From the NCBI GenBank assembly GCA_947462335.1, contig OX381716.1, forward strand, positions 2,476,438 through 2,540,437: 64,000 nt of DNA. Direction: 5' to 3'. The notes beneath the pieces are model-generated. The model made no database searches and had not been told where the DNA came from. It saw only the letters and a program-made list of their open reading frames with translations. Every line of letters begins with the position of its first letter. Position 1 is the stretch's first letter. This document shows positions 10,243 through 22,689 of the stretch, piece by piece. A program made the translations under genes and the position numbers. The DNA comes from Harmothoe impar. Its lineage: Eukaryota; Annelida; Polychaeta; Phyllodocida; Polynoidae.

Positions 10243-10910
10243 ATATGAAAAGTTGATCGCATCTATTACATTCTAGCATTGCTATGGTATCAGAGAGAAG
10301 CTTGGAGCTCCGAAGAAATACAATTGATGTAAGGCATTTATTAAGCCAAGAAATGAGAAATAATCATGAAAAGAGTAGATTACCGGTAGTAGGGGTGATA
10401 TACATGTAAACAGTACATATATTTTAACAGATTACAATAATAACCTTCCTCGAAGTTGACTTTTTTACAGGCGAGTCAGCGAGTTCACTGACTCGTCTCG
10501 CTTGAAGTCCATTTTCCACCACTTATAATTGTTTCTAATGCCTAAAAAGGTGACAACTTGAAGAAAACATATTATTCTTTGTTAATCCGCAATAATTTAC
10601 TACTTACATGGCCAAATTAAGGAGGATTGATTGATTTTGGGCCAAGTTAAGTCCCCGAAACTTGACTCGTCGGGTTCTTGAGAAAAGGTTTCCCGTTTTA
10701 CGACATCAAAAATGACATCCGGTTTACTCGGGGGTCGGCACGAACATCTTTATCTTCCGAAATCGAGCAAATTGCGGACTTTCAAGGTAATATTATTACT
10801 CCTACAGGTAATATAGCGGCATTTGCGGACATTTTGGACAGTATAACCGTCTGATAAAAAAATAATTTGTTTATCAAGCGCTTCGGCAATCTCCGGTATC
10901 AAAATCCAAC
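10243..10910. other. No gene seen
   Basis: AT-rich sequence with no convincing ORF. The first 200 bases may be the inter-ORF region of the LINE-type element. The later part contains scattered copies of a GCGGAC word and leads into the exon candidate at 10911. Confidence 0.4.
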
Positions 10911-10991
10911 ATGGCGGACACGGGAACGCCGAGGGACGATGATTCGGTACCGACTTGGTTAATTTCATCGATTACAGCTCAAATATGCAAG
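10911..10991 (+). CDS. Candidate first coding exon with splice donor
   Basis: ATGGCGGACACGGG opens an 81-base, 27-codon segment (M-A-D-T-G-T-P-R ... T-A-Q-I-C-K) that ends exactly at AAG|GTGAGT, a strong 5' splice donor, in phase 0. A GGCGG-type start context and the consensus donor make this look like the first exon of a host gene. A diverged inverted copy of the last part (ITAKI, then a stop) with donor GGTAAGT occurs near 22435-22465, so this may be one member of a duplicated segment. No matching second exon was identified. Confidence 0.3.
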
Positions 10992-11740
10992 GTGAGTCCG
11001 CAAATTTTGTTCTTATAAATAGATTAGGCTTCTCTCTTATGGGGGGTGAAATTGCGGACAGCTCAGTAGCCGGGTTATTTCGCAAAATGATATGGACAAA
11101 CTCTCAAACTTGAAAACACCAAAAAACAGAGCCAATGATCAAATGATAGAAGTTTGAAAATGACAGCGTGGCTGGTCACCCCCCTTTGGAAATGTTTAAT
11201 TTTGAGGTACTTAGACACAATATTTGAGTAAATCCTTTTGCGGGGACCAGAACAGATGTCTAAAGATACATGATTTCGAGTTCCAATTGCAAAATATGTA
11301 GTGGTTATTTAGGAAAAAGAACTTTTATGGCGAAGTTTTCACTCGGTGGGACGCTACCCGGTAGTGCTTTAACATAGCGAGTCTATGAGCGCCGAGTGAC
11401 AGTGGCTCGATGCAAACATGAAAACTGCTCTTAAAAATTGTATAAGGGGGGGGGGGGGGGAGCCCCAACATATTTTTTTCTGAAATCCCCAGTATTAGGC
11501 CTTTCTAATGATATGATTCATTAAGAAATCCAACATGTAGAAGTGACTAAACCCAAAAGCGGCACGAGCCTCAAACAGACCGGACTGTCATTTCTCAACT
11601 TGAATCAAATTTCTTGAAAATGGCTCATATCGAAGGTAAATCTCAACCAATATTCACCTTATTAGGCTCGTTAGATGCAGAAATGTCCTATTTATTAGGC
11701 CCTAGTGTGTCAGCCCTCCATCCCCCCTACTTTTTGTGAA
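10974..11740. repeat. Left arm of a divergent inverted duplication
   Basis: Blocks in this interval recur in reverse complement at 21588-22462. The stretch from TTCATCGATTACAGCT through TTAGGCTTCTCTCTTATGG pairs with 22340-22462. A block around 11576-11735 (GACTGTCATTTCTCAACTTG ... GTCAGCCCTCCATCCCCCCT) pairs with 21588-21745. The arms lie about 10 kb apart and enclose the satellites and the NADAR ORF1. Confidence 0.7.
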
Positions 11741-14700
11741 ATTTGACATTGTTTGGGAATTTTGGCGAGTAGAACGCTTCGACTTAGACTCTTTTGCATA
11801 GCGCCAAACGAAGCATCTCGGCGAGAGGATTTCAGAAATGTAAAATTTGTCTCTCTATCATTTTTAGTTCTATAGATACGGGTATGTCTTTCACAAACAT
11901 TTGGTTTGGGGCAGGGCACCCCCTTGAAGCAAAAAAAAATTTGAGCCCCCCCCCCCCCCTTGTCAGGTTTCAGGATTGAGACGCTACCCGGTAGTGCTTT
12001 AACATAGGGAGTCTATGGGCGCCGAGTGACAGTGGCTCGATGCAAACATGAAAACTGCTCTTTAAAATTGTACAAGGGGGGGGGGGGGGGGGCCCAAAAT
12101 ATTTTTTTCTGAACTCCCAAGTCTTAGGCCTTTCTAATGATACGATTAATTAAGAAATGCAACATGTAGAAGTCACTTTTCACATACGGGCACGACCCTT
12201 AAACATGAATACTACTAGAATAACTTGAAAATTTGCTCAACGATTTTTTTTTGTTTGGGGGGGTTGGAGCAATTTTTGGGATCTGCCCTTAATATGTATC
12301 AAAGATGACATGTTTAATATCCCAGATTGCGATATCCCATTAAAAAAAAAAAATCTTTATGACCCCCCCCGCCCCCCTGAGTTTGGGTCAATTCACCACC
12401 CCAACCCTGTTGAAATCCTATATACAGCCTCGTGGCTGATCAACTGAAAATATGCTCTAAAATATTGTACAAGGGGGGGGGGGCCCAAAATATTTTTTAA
12501 TGAACTCTCCTGTATTGGGCCTTTCTAATGATACGATTCATTAAGTTATCCAACAAGTAGAAGTGACTAAACCAATAGCGGCAGGACCCTCAAACATGAA
12601 TACTACTAGAATAACTTGAAAAATTGCTCAACGACAAGCCCTTTTTTGGGGGGATTAGAGCAATTTTTGGGATCTGCCCTTAATATATGCCAAAAGAAGA
12701 CATGTTAAATATCCAAGTTTCCGCTATCCCATTGAAAGAAAAATTCTTTATGACCCCCCATGCCCCCCCTGAGTTTGGGTCAATTCACCATCCCAATCCT
12801 GTTGAAATCCTATATACGGTCTCGTGGCTGATCAACTTGAGTTTGCTTTTTTGGATTTATGGATATTTTGGGGCCCCAAACATTTCTGAGCCTCAGATAA
12901 TAGTAAAGTAGACATGCTGAAGTACCACCTATTTTTTTCCTGACCCAAAAAGACCCATTTTTGACCCAAATAGAGCAGGCGAGACTCTACCCGGTAGTGC
13001 TTCAACATAGCGAGTCTATCCCCGCCAACCGACAGTGGCCCGATCCAAACTGAAAATATGCTCAAAATTTGAACACAAGGGGGGGGGGGGGCCAAAATAT
13101 TTTTTAATGAACTCTCCTGTATTGGGCCTTTCTAATGATACGATTCATTAAGTTATCCAACAAGTAGAAGTGACTAAACCAATAGCGGCAGGACCCTCAA
13201 ACATGAATACTACTAGAATAACTTGAAAAATTGCTCAACGACAAGCCCTTTTTTGGGGGGATTAGAGCAATTTTTGGGATCTGCCCTTAATATATGCCAA
13301 AAGAAGACATGTTAAATATCCAAGTTTCCGCTATCCCATTGAAAGAAAAATTCTTTATGACCCCCAAGCCCCCCCTGAGTTTGGGTCAATTCACCATCCC
13401 AACCCTGTTGAAATCCTATATACGGTCTCGTGGCTGATCAACTTGAGTTTGCTTTTTTGGATTTATGGATATTTTGGGGCCCCAAACATTTCTGAGCCTC
13501 AGATAATAGTAAAGTAGACATGCTGAAGTACCACCTATTTTTTTCCTGACCCAAAAAGACCCATTTTTGACCCAAATAGAGCAGGCGAGACTCTACCCGG
13601 TAGTGCTTCAACATAGCGAGTCTATCCCCGCCAACCGACAGTGGCCCGATCCAAACTGAAAATATGCTCAAAATTTGAACACAAGGGGGGGGGGGGCCAA
13701 AATATTTTTTAATGAACTCTCCTGTATTGGGCCTTTCTAATGATACGATTCATTAAGTTATCCAACAAGTAGAAGTGACTAAACCAATAGCGGCAGGACC
13801 CTCAAACATGAATACTACTAGAATAACTTGAAAAATTGCTCAACGACAAGCCCTTTTTTGGGGGGGTTGGAGCAATTTTTGGGATCTGCCCTTAATATAT
13901 GCCAAAAGAAGACATGTTAAATATCCAAGTTTCCGCTATCCCATTGAAAGAAAAATTCTTTATGACCCCCCAAGCCCCCCCTGAGTTTGGGTCAATTCAC
14001 CATCCCAACCCTGTTGAAATCCTATATACGGTCTCGTGGCTGATCAACTTGAGTTTGCTTTTTTGGATTTATGGATATTTTGGGGCCCCAAACATTTCTG
14101 AGCCTCAGATAATAGTAAAGTAGACATGCTGAAGTACCACCTATTTTTTTCCTGACCCAAAAAGATCCATTTTTGACCCAAATAGAGCAGGCGAGACTCT
14201 ACCCGGTAGTGCTTCAACATAGCGAGTCTATCCGCGCCGACCGACAGTGGCCCGATCCAAACTGAAAATATGCACAAAATTTGAACACAAGGGGGGGGGG
14301 GGGCCAAAATATATTTTTTTTGAACTCCCCTGTATAAGGCCTTTCTAATGATACAATTCATTAAGTAATCCAACAAGTAGAAGTGACTAAACCAATAGTG
14401 GCAGGACCCTCAAACATGAATACTACTAGAATAACTTGAAAAAATGCTCAACGACAAGCCCTTTTTTGGGGGGGTTAGAGCAATTTTTGGGATCTGCCCT
14501 TAATATGTGGCAAAGAAGACATGTTAAATATCCAAGTTTCCGCTATCCCATTGAAAGAAAACTTCTTTATGACCCCCCAAGCCCCCCCTGAGTTTGGGTC
14601 AATTCACCATCCCAACCCTGTTGAAATCCTATATACGGTCTCGTGGCTGATCAACTTGAGTTTGCTTTTTTGGATTTATGGATATTTCGGGGCCCCAAAC

Positions 14701-16020
14701 ATTTCTGAGCCTCAGATAATAGTAAAGTAGACATGCTGAAGTACCACCTATTTTTTTCCGGACCCAAAAAGACCCACTTTTGACCCAAATAGAGCAGGCG
14801 AGACTCTACCTGGTAGTGCTTTAACATAGCGAGTCTATCCGCGCCGACTGACAGTGGCCCGATCCAAACTGAAAATATGCACAAAATTTGAACACAAGGG
14901 GGGGAGCCCCAAAATATTTTTTTCTGAACTCCCCTGTATTAGGCCTTTCTAATGATACGATTCATTAAGAAATCCAACAAGTAGAAGTGACTAAACCAAT
15001 AGCGGCAGGACCCTCAAACATGAATACTACTAGAATAACTTTAAAAAATTGCTCAACGACAAGCCCTTTTTTGGGGGGGTTAGAGCAATTTTTGGGATCT
15101 GCCCTTAATATGTGGCAAAGAAGACATGTTGAATATCCAAGTTTCCGCTATCCCATTGAAAGAAAAATTCTTTATGACCCCCCAAGCCCCCCCTGAGTTT
15201 GGGTCAATTCACCATCCCAACCCTGTTGAAATCCTATATACGGTCTCGTGGCTGATCAACTTGAGTTTGCTTTTTTGGATTTATGGATATTTCGGGGCCC
15301 CAAACATTTCTGAGCCTCAGATAATAGTAAAGTAGACATGCTGAAGTACCACCTATTTTTTTCCGGACCCAAAAAGACCCACTTTTGACCCAAATAGAGC
15401 AGGCGAGACTCTACCTGGTAGTGCTTAAACATAGCGAGTCTATCCGCGCCGACTGACAGTGGCCCTATCCAAACTGAAAATATGCTCTAAAAGTGAACAC
15501 AAGGGGGGGGAGCCCCGAAATATTTTTTTCTGAACTCCCCTGTATTAGGCCTTTCTAATGATACGATTCATTAAGAAATCCAACAAGTAGAAGTGACTAA
15601 ACCAATAGCGGCAGGACCCTCAAACATGAATACTACTAGAATAACTTGAAAAATTGCTCAACGACAAGCCCTTTTTTGGGGGGGTTAGAGCAATTTTTGG
15701 GATCTGCCCTTAATATGTGGCAAAGAAGACATGTTGAATATCCAAGTTTCCGCTATCCCATTGAAAGAAAAATTCTTTATGACCCCCCAAGCCCCCCCTG
15801 AGTTTGGGTCAATTCACCATCCCAACCCTGTTGAAATCCTATATACGGTCTCGTGGCTGATCAACTTGAGTTTGCTTTTTTGGATTTATGGATATTTCGG
15901 GGCCCCAAACATTTCTGAGCCTCAGATAATAGTAAAGTAGACATGCTGAAGTACCACCTATTTTTTTCCGGACCCAAAAAGACCCACTTTTGACCCAAAT
16001 AGAGCAGGCAAGACTCTACC
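11340..16020. repeat. ~605-bp satellite, about eight units
   Basis: The landmark CTACCCGGTAGTGCTT and the following AGCGAGTCTAT recur near 11353, 11983, 12985, 13592, 14200, 14808 and 15413, and again at 16017. From about 12430 on, the units are 605-608 bp long and highly alike; the first two are more diverged. Each unit contains G and C homopolymer runs, the block ATTAGGCCTTTCTAATGATA and a short open frame that recurs only because the DNA repeats. I see no gene. Confidence 0.9.
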
Positions 16021-16029
16021 CGGTAGTGT

Positions 16030-17740
16030 ATTTAATACTCAGAAAGGTTAATAGAGCTGTCTGTGGTTTAATACATGTAAATACCCAGTAGTGACTTTAA
16101 ATAAGAGGCCATGGCCAGTAGTGAAAGTTCTTTTTCTGCCATTTTATATGTAAATTCTTTTATTTTCCAGTGAACGTGAGCGGTACGAGCAGGAGTCGCA
16201 CAAACGGGAGCCACGGGAGCGGGAGTCGCCGGAGTTGCAGGAGTGGGAGCCTTGGCCACGTGGACACAGCACTCAGAACCTTGATCAGGGGCTCTTCAAC
16301 ACGTCTAGGAGCTCCAACCACTCCTCCTCGGGTCAGCATTTACCCAATTTTTGACTTCAGGGGGGGTCTCTGAAATTTGGTCTTCAGAGCAAATCTTAAA
16401 CTCCACAGTACTGACTGAGCGCCCAATGTGACCAATTTTCATGGGATACTTTCAGAGGGTTAGGCCTAATTCTCAGTACTGCCACTAACGCACTGCTAAA
16501 GATAGACCTTGAATTTGTATAAAAAACAATTCCCAGGTCATTAACCCAATTTTTGACTTCAGGGGGGGGGTCTCGGAAATTTTTCTCCAGAGCCAATTAT
16601 AGTGCCAAACGAAGCGTCTTGGCGAGAGGAGTTCAGAAATGTTCAATTTATCTCTCTATCATGTTTAGTTCCAGAGCTAGGTGCATATTAGTGACCTTTC
16701 GTCCCCCCCCCCCCCTGGTTTGATACATGTCCGACCTTAAACTCCACAGTACTGCCTCAGAAAGGTTATTAGAGTTGCCTGTGCTTTAAAAGATGTAAAT
16801 ACCCGGTATTTAACACTCAGAAAGGTTAATAGAGCTGTCTGTGGTTTAATACATGTAAATACCCGGTAGTAAAGGCCATGGTTCTTCAGAAGTTAAAGTT
16901 CTTTTTCTGCCATTTTATATGTAAATTCTTATATTTTCCAGTGAACGTGAGCGGTACGAGCAGGAGTCGCACAAACGGGAGCCACGGGAGCGGGAGTCGC
17001 CGGAGTTGCAGGAGTGGGAGCCTTGGCCACGTGGACACAGCACTCAGAACCTTGATCAGGGGCTCTTCAACACGTCTAGGAGCTCCAACCACTCCTCCTC
17101 GGGTCAGCATTTACCCAATTTTTGACTTCAGGGGGGGTCTCTGAAATTTGGTCTTCAGAGCAAATCTTAAACTCCACAGTACTGGCTGAGCGCCCAATGT
17201 GACCAATTTTCATGGGATACTTTCAGGGGGTTAGGCCTAATTCTCAGTACTGCCACTAACGCACTGCTAAAGATAGACCTTGAATTTGTATAAAAAACAA
17301 TTCCCAGGTCATTAACCCAATTTTTGACTTCAGGGGGGGGGTCTCGGAAATTTTTCTCCAGAGCCAATTATAGTGCCAAACGAAGCGTCTTGGCGAGAGG
17401 AGTTCAGAAATGTTCAATTTATCTCTCTATCATGTTTAGTTCCAGAGCTAGGTGCATATTAGTGACCTTTCGTCCCCCCCCCCCCTGGTTTGATACATGT
17501 CCGACCTTAAACTCCACAGTACTGCCTCAGAAAGGTTATTAGAGTTGCCTGTGCTTTAAAAGATGTAAATACCCGGTATTTAACACTCAGAAAGGTTAAT
17601 AGAGCTGTCTGTGCTTTAATACATGTAAATACCCGTTAGTAAAGGCCATGGTTCTTCAGAAATTAAAGTTCTTTTTCTGCCATTTTATATGTAAATTCTT
17701 ATATTTTCTAGGCAAGAGTCGCGGGAGTCGCGGGAGTCGC
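16030..17740. repeat. ~775-bp tandem duplication with exon-like segments
   Basis: The segment at 16030-16800 is repeated at about 16800-17580 with a third partial unit to 17740. Each full copy contains TATTTTCCAG followed by a purine-rich segment (16169-16335 and 16941-17107). In one frame this reads E-R-E-R-Y-E-Q-E-S-H-K-R-E-P-R, ending near a GGTCAG donor-like site, so it resembles a duplicated internal exon. Part of the unit (GCCAAACGAAGCGTCTTGGC) also matches the satellite-side sequence at 11802-11822. Confidence 0.7.
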
Positions 17741-18597
17741 ACATGTAGGGGCTCCACAACACGTGTAGGGGCTCCATACCACGCCTAGGGGCTCCACAAC
17801 ATGGCTAGGGGCCCCACAACACACATACTAGCCCTTTAAATATGGACTTCATGACAGGGAATTTCGGATACAAGTCGGGCGTGAAACCCATCTAGAAACT
17901 GTTCCACATATCTAGGAAACTCATCCACATGTTTAGGAACTCTTCAACATGTGTATCTAAACTCATCAATGGGTCTAGAAACTTTATATCTAGGAATTCC
18001 ACTAGACATTTAGAAAGTCTAGGAACTCTTCAATATATCAATCTTCATCCAAGTCAATTGATTGCTGCCCTTTTAATTATTAATAAAATCAGTTTCCATT
18101 ATAACAGAAGGAATTCCTTTGTTGTCATTTATAACCTCTATGTCATCAAGTAAACAAATTTCCTCACTAACTTTGAAATAAATCCCAAACACACCTCCAA
18201 ATGCCTAATGCGTTTCCAAACACAACCCTTCCAAAATAGTAAATCCAGTATCTTCTCAAACAAGTGAGGGCTAGCAAACAGATGTAATCTGTTTGCGCCC
18301 TCACTTGTAATATATCAATGCTATTATCCATATTGAACTAGACAGTCTTACTGTAGGTAATGTGACTAGGAAGGCATTTATACATTCTAATAAAACTAAT
18401 ATACGGTAGTGTACCCGGCTGTGCTCTAGCGGGTCAGCCGGTCAGCTAGACCTGTTACGTATGCTACCTTACATGACTTACCACTTAGTGTGGTCTAAAC
18501 CATCAAAACAACATTCGGGTGCGTGTGGCTCCTGCAGTATATAAGGCAGCATAACAATTGGAGTATATTATACATCTTATAATGTTTTTATGAGTTT
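17741..18597. other. Repeat-rich non-coding region with a hairpin
   Basis: The first part carries short imperfect repeats (AGGGGCTCCACAACA and related words, 17745-17825). It is followed by AT-rich sequence with no gene. An imperfect palindrome lies at about 18262-18308: CAAGTGAGGGC...CAAACAGAT, a short loop, then ATCTGTTTG...GCCCTCACTTG. The final 200 bases lie immediately downstream of the ORF1 stop and may be its 3' flank. Confidence 0.5.
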
Positions 18598-20538
18598 TTA
18601 ACGACCTTGCGTTGGTACATGACCTTTCATGAGGGTGTGTAGGTCTTGGCTTGCTTGACCTTGATGCGGCGTTGGTGTAAAGTTCAATTTACTTGGTCTT
18701 ATAAGGCAGCCAGGACTACCTAGAGGGGGGATGGTAGGCTGGTGATACACCTCATGGCTCCTCCGGGTATCATGACTGTTGTACACATTGTTCGTTGCAT
18801 CATGCCTTGCCCCACCTCTGGTACCTCTATTGGATCTTCCCCTCCTCCTGTTGTCTGGCCGCCGCCCTGCACCCCAAGGGGCTGAGTCGTATCTGACATC
18901 CTGCGTGTGTCTATATGTAGCAGATGGATCAGGGCGTTGGTTAAGGGGGGTCGGCTTGGGCAGGTGTACGATTGCAGCGGTGACTCCAGGTTTTTGCACT
19001 TCAGAAGCTTTTCCCCTTGGTGGTGTCGACATGTCATTCACATTGGTGATTGTAGGGGGGGCTGGGGGTGCCACTGTAGCCGTTGTGTTTGTGGGTGCTG
19101 CGGCGGTTACCGTAGCTGTAGCTGGCGTAGCTGCCGCAGGGGGTGTGGTAGATGCTGGGGTAGTTGTCGTCTCCATCATGGGTGCAGCTGCCGCAGGGGT
19201 GGCGGGTTGGTGTACCGCTGCTGGTGCAGGGGGGGGGGGGAGGAGTGGGATAGCAGCTCCTCCAGTCTCTAGTGGTTTAGGCCTGGCGTGGGGGTTGGGT
19301 ATCCCACACAGGATTCTTCTGGCTTCCATCAGGATATATCCTCCTCTATTTTGGCCTTTCCATGTACCATTTTTGAGGGCCTTACTCTTCATTGAGGCCC
19401 CTATGCCCCAAAATTTCGATCCTGTGACCTCCAAAAGCATTCGAGATTCGGTAGCTCTCAAAATTTGAAATGGACCAGCGTCCTGCTCATATTTCATCAC
19501 ATTTAATTGTTGGAGGTTACTTTCATCATGGTTTCTCCATGTAGGGCAGTCTATTTCTTTACCAAGGTTCATTGCCTTAAGAGGGGTGAAGGCATCCATG
19601 ATTTCTTGTGCTTTGACATTGTCACCTGCATAGAGGGCCTTCCTATGGCACAGCCCTTGCTCCACTGACGAGTATATATATTGCCCTGATACGATCCTGC
19701 AGGGGTAGAAATTCGATAGTGGGGCTAGCTCAGAGTGATACCCAACATATGTATCAGTGACTACTGTACGACAATTAGCCAGCTTGATTTCTTCTGGAAG
19801 ACGTCCCAGGTTCTGATGTGTATAATACCTGTTATTGTAGATAAGACCTCTACCTTTTGCCTTAACGTCATAGTTCATCTCAAATGCTAGTTGGGCTACA
19901 GATGAGACGTCAGCCTTTTGCTTTTTAATTACTGCGTTGGCATCTTCACTCACATATATATGCTTGACATCTGGATCGTTGTTTAAACCACCTTTTAGAG
20001 TCATAAGCTTATCCCTAGTGGAAGCCTTGGTGAAGACAGCTACTATAGCTCTGTTAGTGGTGTTAGGGGGGCCCTGCCTGTAGGCGTAATCGAGCTCATA
20101 CCTGTCAATGGTCGGGTCGATCTTTTTCAGCAGTTCAAAGGTGATATCGTCAGTGTTCTCTCTGGGGGTAAAGGGTAGGCCTTCTATAATCAAATTCCTA
20201 CGTCTGGCTGCTTGATCCTGGATAGCTAGAGATATCCCCAGATCTGAAATGTCACGGGTATTTACCCTCACTTGCCTTTCAGCCTTGTCAAGCCTAGACT
20301 CTAGTTGTCGTACCCTATCCTACAGTGCTGCCTTCTCGTTCTCAACTGTCACAATCCTCCCATGAGCATTTTCAATTGATTCAGACAGTAATTCTTTTGT
20401 TGAGTTTAACCCCGTAAGAACAAAGTCCAATGCAGTTGACACCTTACTTCCTATATTAGGGCCAGAGCGTGTCTTGGCCGATTCAGTGGCGAGTTCTTGT
20501 ATAATGACTTCCACCTCGTCAAGGGTGGTTGACGCCAT
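18598..20538 (-). pseudogene. Non-LTR retrotransposon ORF1 protein with NADAR domain, one in-frame TAG
   Basis: Two consecutive open stretches (20538-20320 and 20271-18598, same frame) form one ~645-codon ORF interrupted only by a TAG at 20317-20319. Order: a short N-terminal region and coiled coil (through ESRLDKAERQVRVNTRDISD), an L1-ORF1-like RRM/CTD region (RRRNLIIEGLPF ... DKLMTLKGGL), then a NADAR domain. NADAR signatures are ELAPLSNFYPCRI, YSSVEQGLCHRKALYAGD, GSKFWGIG and NGTWKGQNRGGYILMEARR. A long Pro/Ala/Thr-rich tail and an Arg/Gly-rich C-terminus follow. ORF1 proteins coat retrotransposon RNA. NADAR enzymes act on ADP-ribose/riboside N-glycosidic bonds. The TAG may be a mutation or a read-through site. 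No RT follows directly. Confidence 0.75.
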
Positions 20539-21587
20539 GTTTACGTATAGCAGTGGTCACCGGTGATTCTGGAGAAACCTATGTCGGCATGTAGAACTCT
20601 AAAGAATTCAGCCAGGTTGTTAATATCCAGTCCAACGTGATCACAAAACCTAACTCCAGTAGTGTGGTGGATATGAAGGCTCCCCGAGGTATTTTACACA
20701 TACTACGGCGGTAAAACCTTCAGAGCTCAGCGGCAGCGCGTCTAGCAGGTCTCGTTCTCCATAGCTCCCTAAGTACACATACAGAACTGCACAGAACTGC
20801 ACTTATAATCTATAAAAGCCTCACCCTATATGATGGCTGTATCCAGGTGCAGACATGATGTGTAGGGTTTAAAGACAAATCTTTTGTATGGATTAGCAGA
20901 TAGACCTCACCCTTATTTTGCACAATGATTTCATGTTGCTTTTTAAATTCCATGGTTAAGTATACTTGCACTAGCTATTCTGCATATGGCCAGGACACAT
21001 GTTCAAAGATTTCTTTGACATTGAATTTCCTACCTTGGCTTTGCACCCTTCCTTGCTGCATTGGTCTGTAGGTATCTGGTGTTGTGGGTGTGAGATGTGG
21101 TGACAGACACAGTGTACAGAGGGTGTTGGGGGGGGGGGGTAGGTAAGATAAACAGGAGGCTGATGTAGACCAGGTATATAAATACACACTGACTCTGGAC
21201 CTGATAGTGGTGGTCTGTATCAGATACGAGGTAACTGGGAATGAGTACATGTTGACAATGTGTCACTGGTACAGCTGGTGGTTTAAGTATTTGTGAATAG
21301 ATCAGTGCCAGACAGACTATGAAACAGAATTACTACCTCCTCTTACCACTACATGAGTGTAAGCATTTAAGAAAAAGGAAAGGATGCCTTAATGGAAAGC
21401 AGCTTTCAGTTCAGTAATGCCATGTTACAAATCTCATGGAATGGTCAAAATTACATCTAAGTTGCTTGAATGACATTTACTCTGATTATAAAAGTATTTA
21501 GTTTACTTGAATGCAAACATTAATGCGTTACATGGTACAGTGGATCAGTCTTTAACTTGTTCAATGGTTAAGTATGTATACATAAAA
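20539..21587. other. Upstream region of ORF1 and host DNA, no gene seen
   Basis: This interval lies 5' of ORF1 on the minus strand and could contain its 5' UTR/promoter. It holds a G-homopolymer run near 21127-21138 and a block around 21100-21190 (GTGGTGACAGACAC ... AAATACACAC) that recurs in diverged form at 30890-30955, so it is a dispersed repeat. No supported coding region. Confidence 0.4.
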
Positions 21588-22462
21588 AGTAGGGGGGATG
21601 GAGGGCTGACACACTAGGGCCTAATAAAGATGACATTTCTGCATCTAACGAGCCTAATAAGGTGAATATTGGTTGAGAATTACCTTTGATATGAGCCATT
21701 TTCAAGAAATTTGATTCAAGTTGAGAAATGACAGTCCGGTCTGTGTCGGTTTCAAGTCACCCCCAACCACACAAGGCTAAAGGGATATCGGGCTGGGGGG
21801 TATCAGGAAACTGCTTGGCGCGGATCAGCTGATCGTTGACCCATATTAAGCTCGAGACAATATCTTTTTTTTCATTGACTTCGTTAAAATACCTTATTTT
21901 TAATGGAAACAAAGCCTAAGCGTTACAAAACATCCTATATTTATCCGCACAATAGCTGAATTAGGCCCTAGCCCCCCAGAAAATTTGGTTGAAGCATTTT
22001 TAGTTGATGGATCGGCGAAAAATTGAGACGATAAAAATGTGGCCGCCCGGCTTGCGCTTGACAGTGGCAGGCCGCGAGAGGTTTCTTCACCTTTCCCGAA
22101 AACTAATATGGTGGTTTTGGGGGTTAAAATAGAGTTATTAAAAAAAAGAAATAGCGCACGCACCACAAAAGATCCTATATTAAGACACCTGATAGATGAA
22201 TTAGGCCCTAGCCCCCCAGAAAATTTGGTTGAAGCGTCTTTCAACGGGTGCGCCCAGCCACGCTGTCATTTTCCAACGTCTATCATTAAATCAATGGCTC
22301 TTTTTTTTGGTCTTGGCAAGTTTGAGAGTTCGTCAATATCATTTTGCGGAATAACGCAGCTACTGAGCTGTCCGCAATTTCCCCCCCCATAAGAGAGAAG
22401 CCTAATCGATTTATAACAACTAAATCTGCAGACTTACCCTTCATATTTTAGCTGTAATCAAT
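21588..22462. repeat. Right arm of the divergent inverted duplication, with an internal direct repeat
   Basis: Reverse-complement partner of 10974-11740. It also contains a direct repeat of about 240 bp: TTAGGCCCTAGCCCCCCAGA followed by AAATTTGGTTGAAGC occurs near 21960 and again near 22200. On the minus strand the end near 22435-22465 is a degraded copy of the exon candidate at 10911 and has a stop codon before its donor-like GGTAAGT. Confidence 0.65.
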
Positions 22463-22601
22463 GAAAATCCACCATAACCTGTCGTTTTCTCGTCCGCGGC
22501 TCACTGTCGCTTTTAGACCATCCCTCGCTGGTACCCGCCTGAGCCTGCCCCCGCTCGCCGGGAACAGCAGACCGTGCGTGGGGTTTGAACCCGCACTCGA
22601 A

Positions 22602-22689
22602 ATGCCAAATGTCGTCGCATCAAACAATAGTCAAAGGCTGAATTATGGCACAATACGATTAAATATGGATGTCATCACTATGCTAAATG
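22602..22689 (+). CDS. Candidate host-gene exon (start codon to splice donor)
   Basis: ATGCCAAATGTCGTCGC opens 29 codons (M-P-N-V-V-A-S-N-N-S-Q-R ... V-I-T-M-L-N) plus one base, ending at ATG|GTAAGC, a good donor in phase 1. An ATG further upstream (22461) is in the same frame, so the true start may lie earlier. The phase fits the exon candidate at 22927: G plus AT gives an Asp codon. I do not recognise the protein. Confidence 0.35.

Noticed and set aside
12687..15940. Recurrent ~70-codon frames in the 605-bp satellite
   Set aside because: They recur only because the satellite does. Homopolymer runs and opposite-strand frames of similar length show no coding bias.
9521..20538. Endonuclease fragment and NADAR ORF1 as two halves of one LINE
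   Set aside because: Order and strand fit, but 8 kb of satellite and inverted-arm DNA separates them and no shared junction is visible. Left as a possibility, not annotated as one element.
22580..22600. tRNA or SINE B-box-like GGTTCAAACCC on the minus strand
   Set aside because: The T-stem pairs poorly and no A box or cloverleaf could be found around it.
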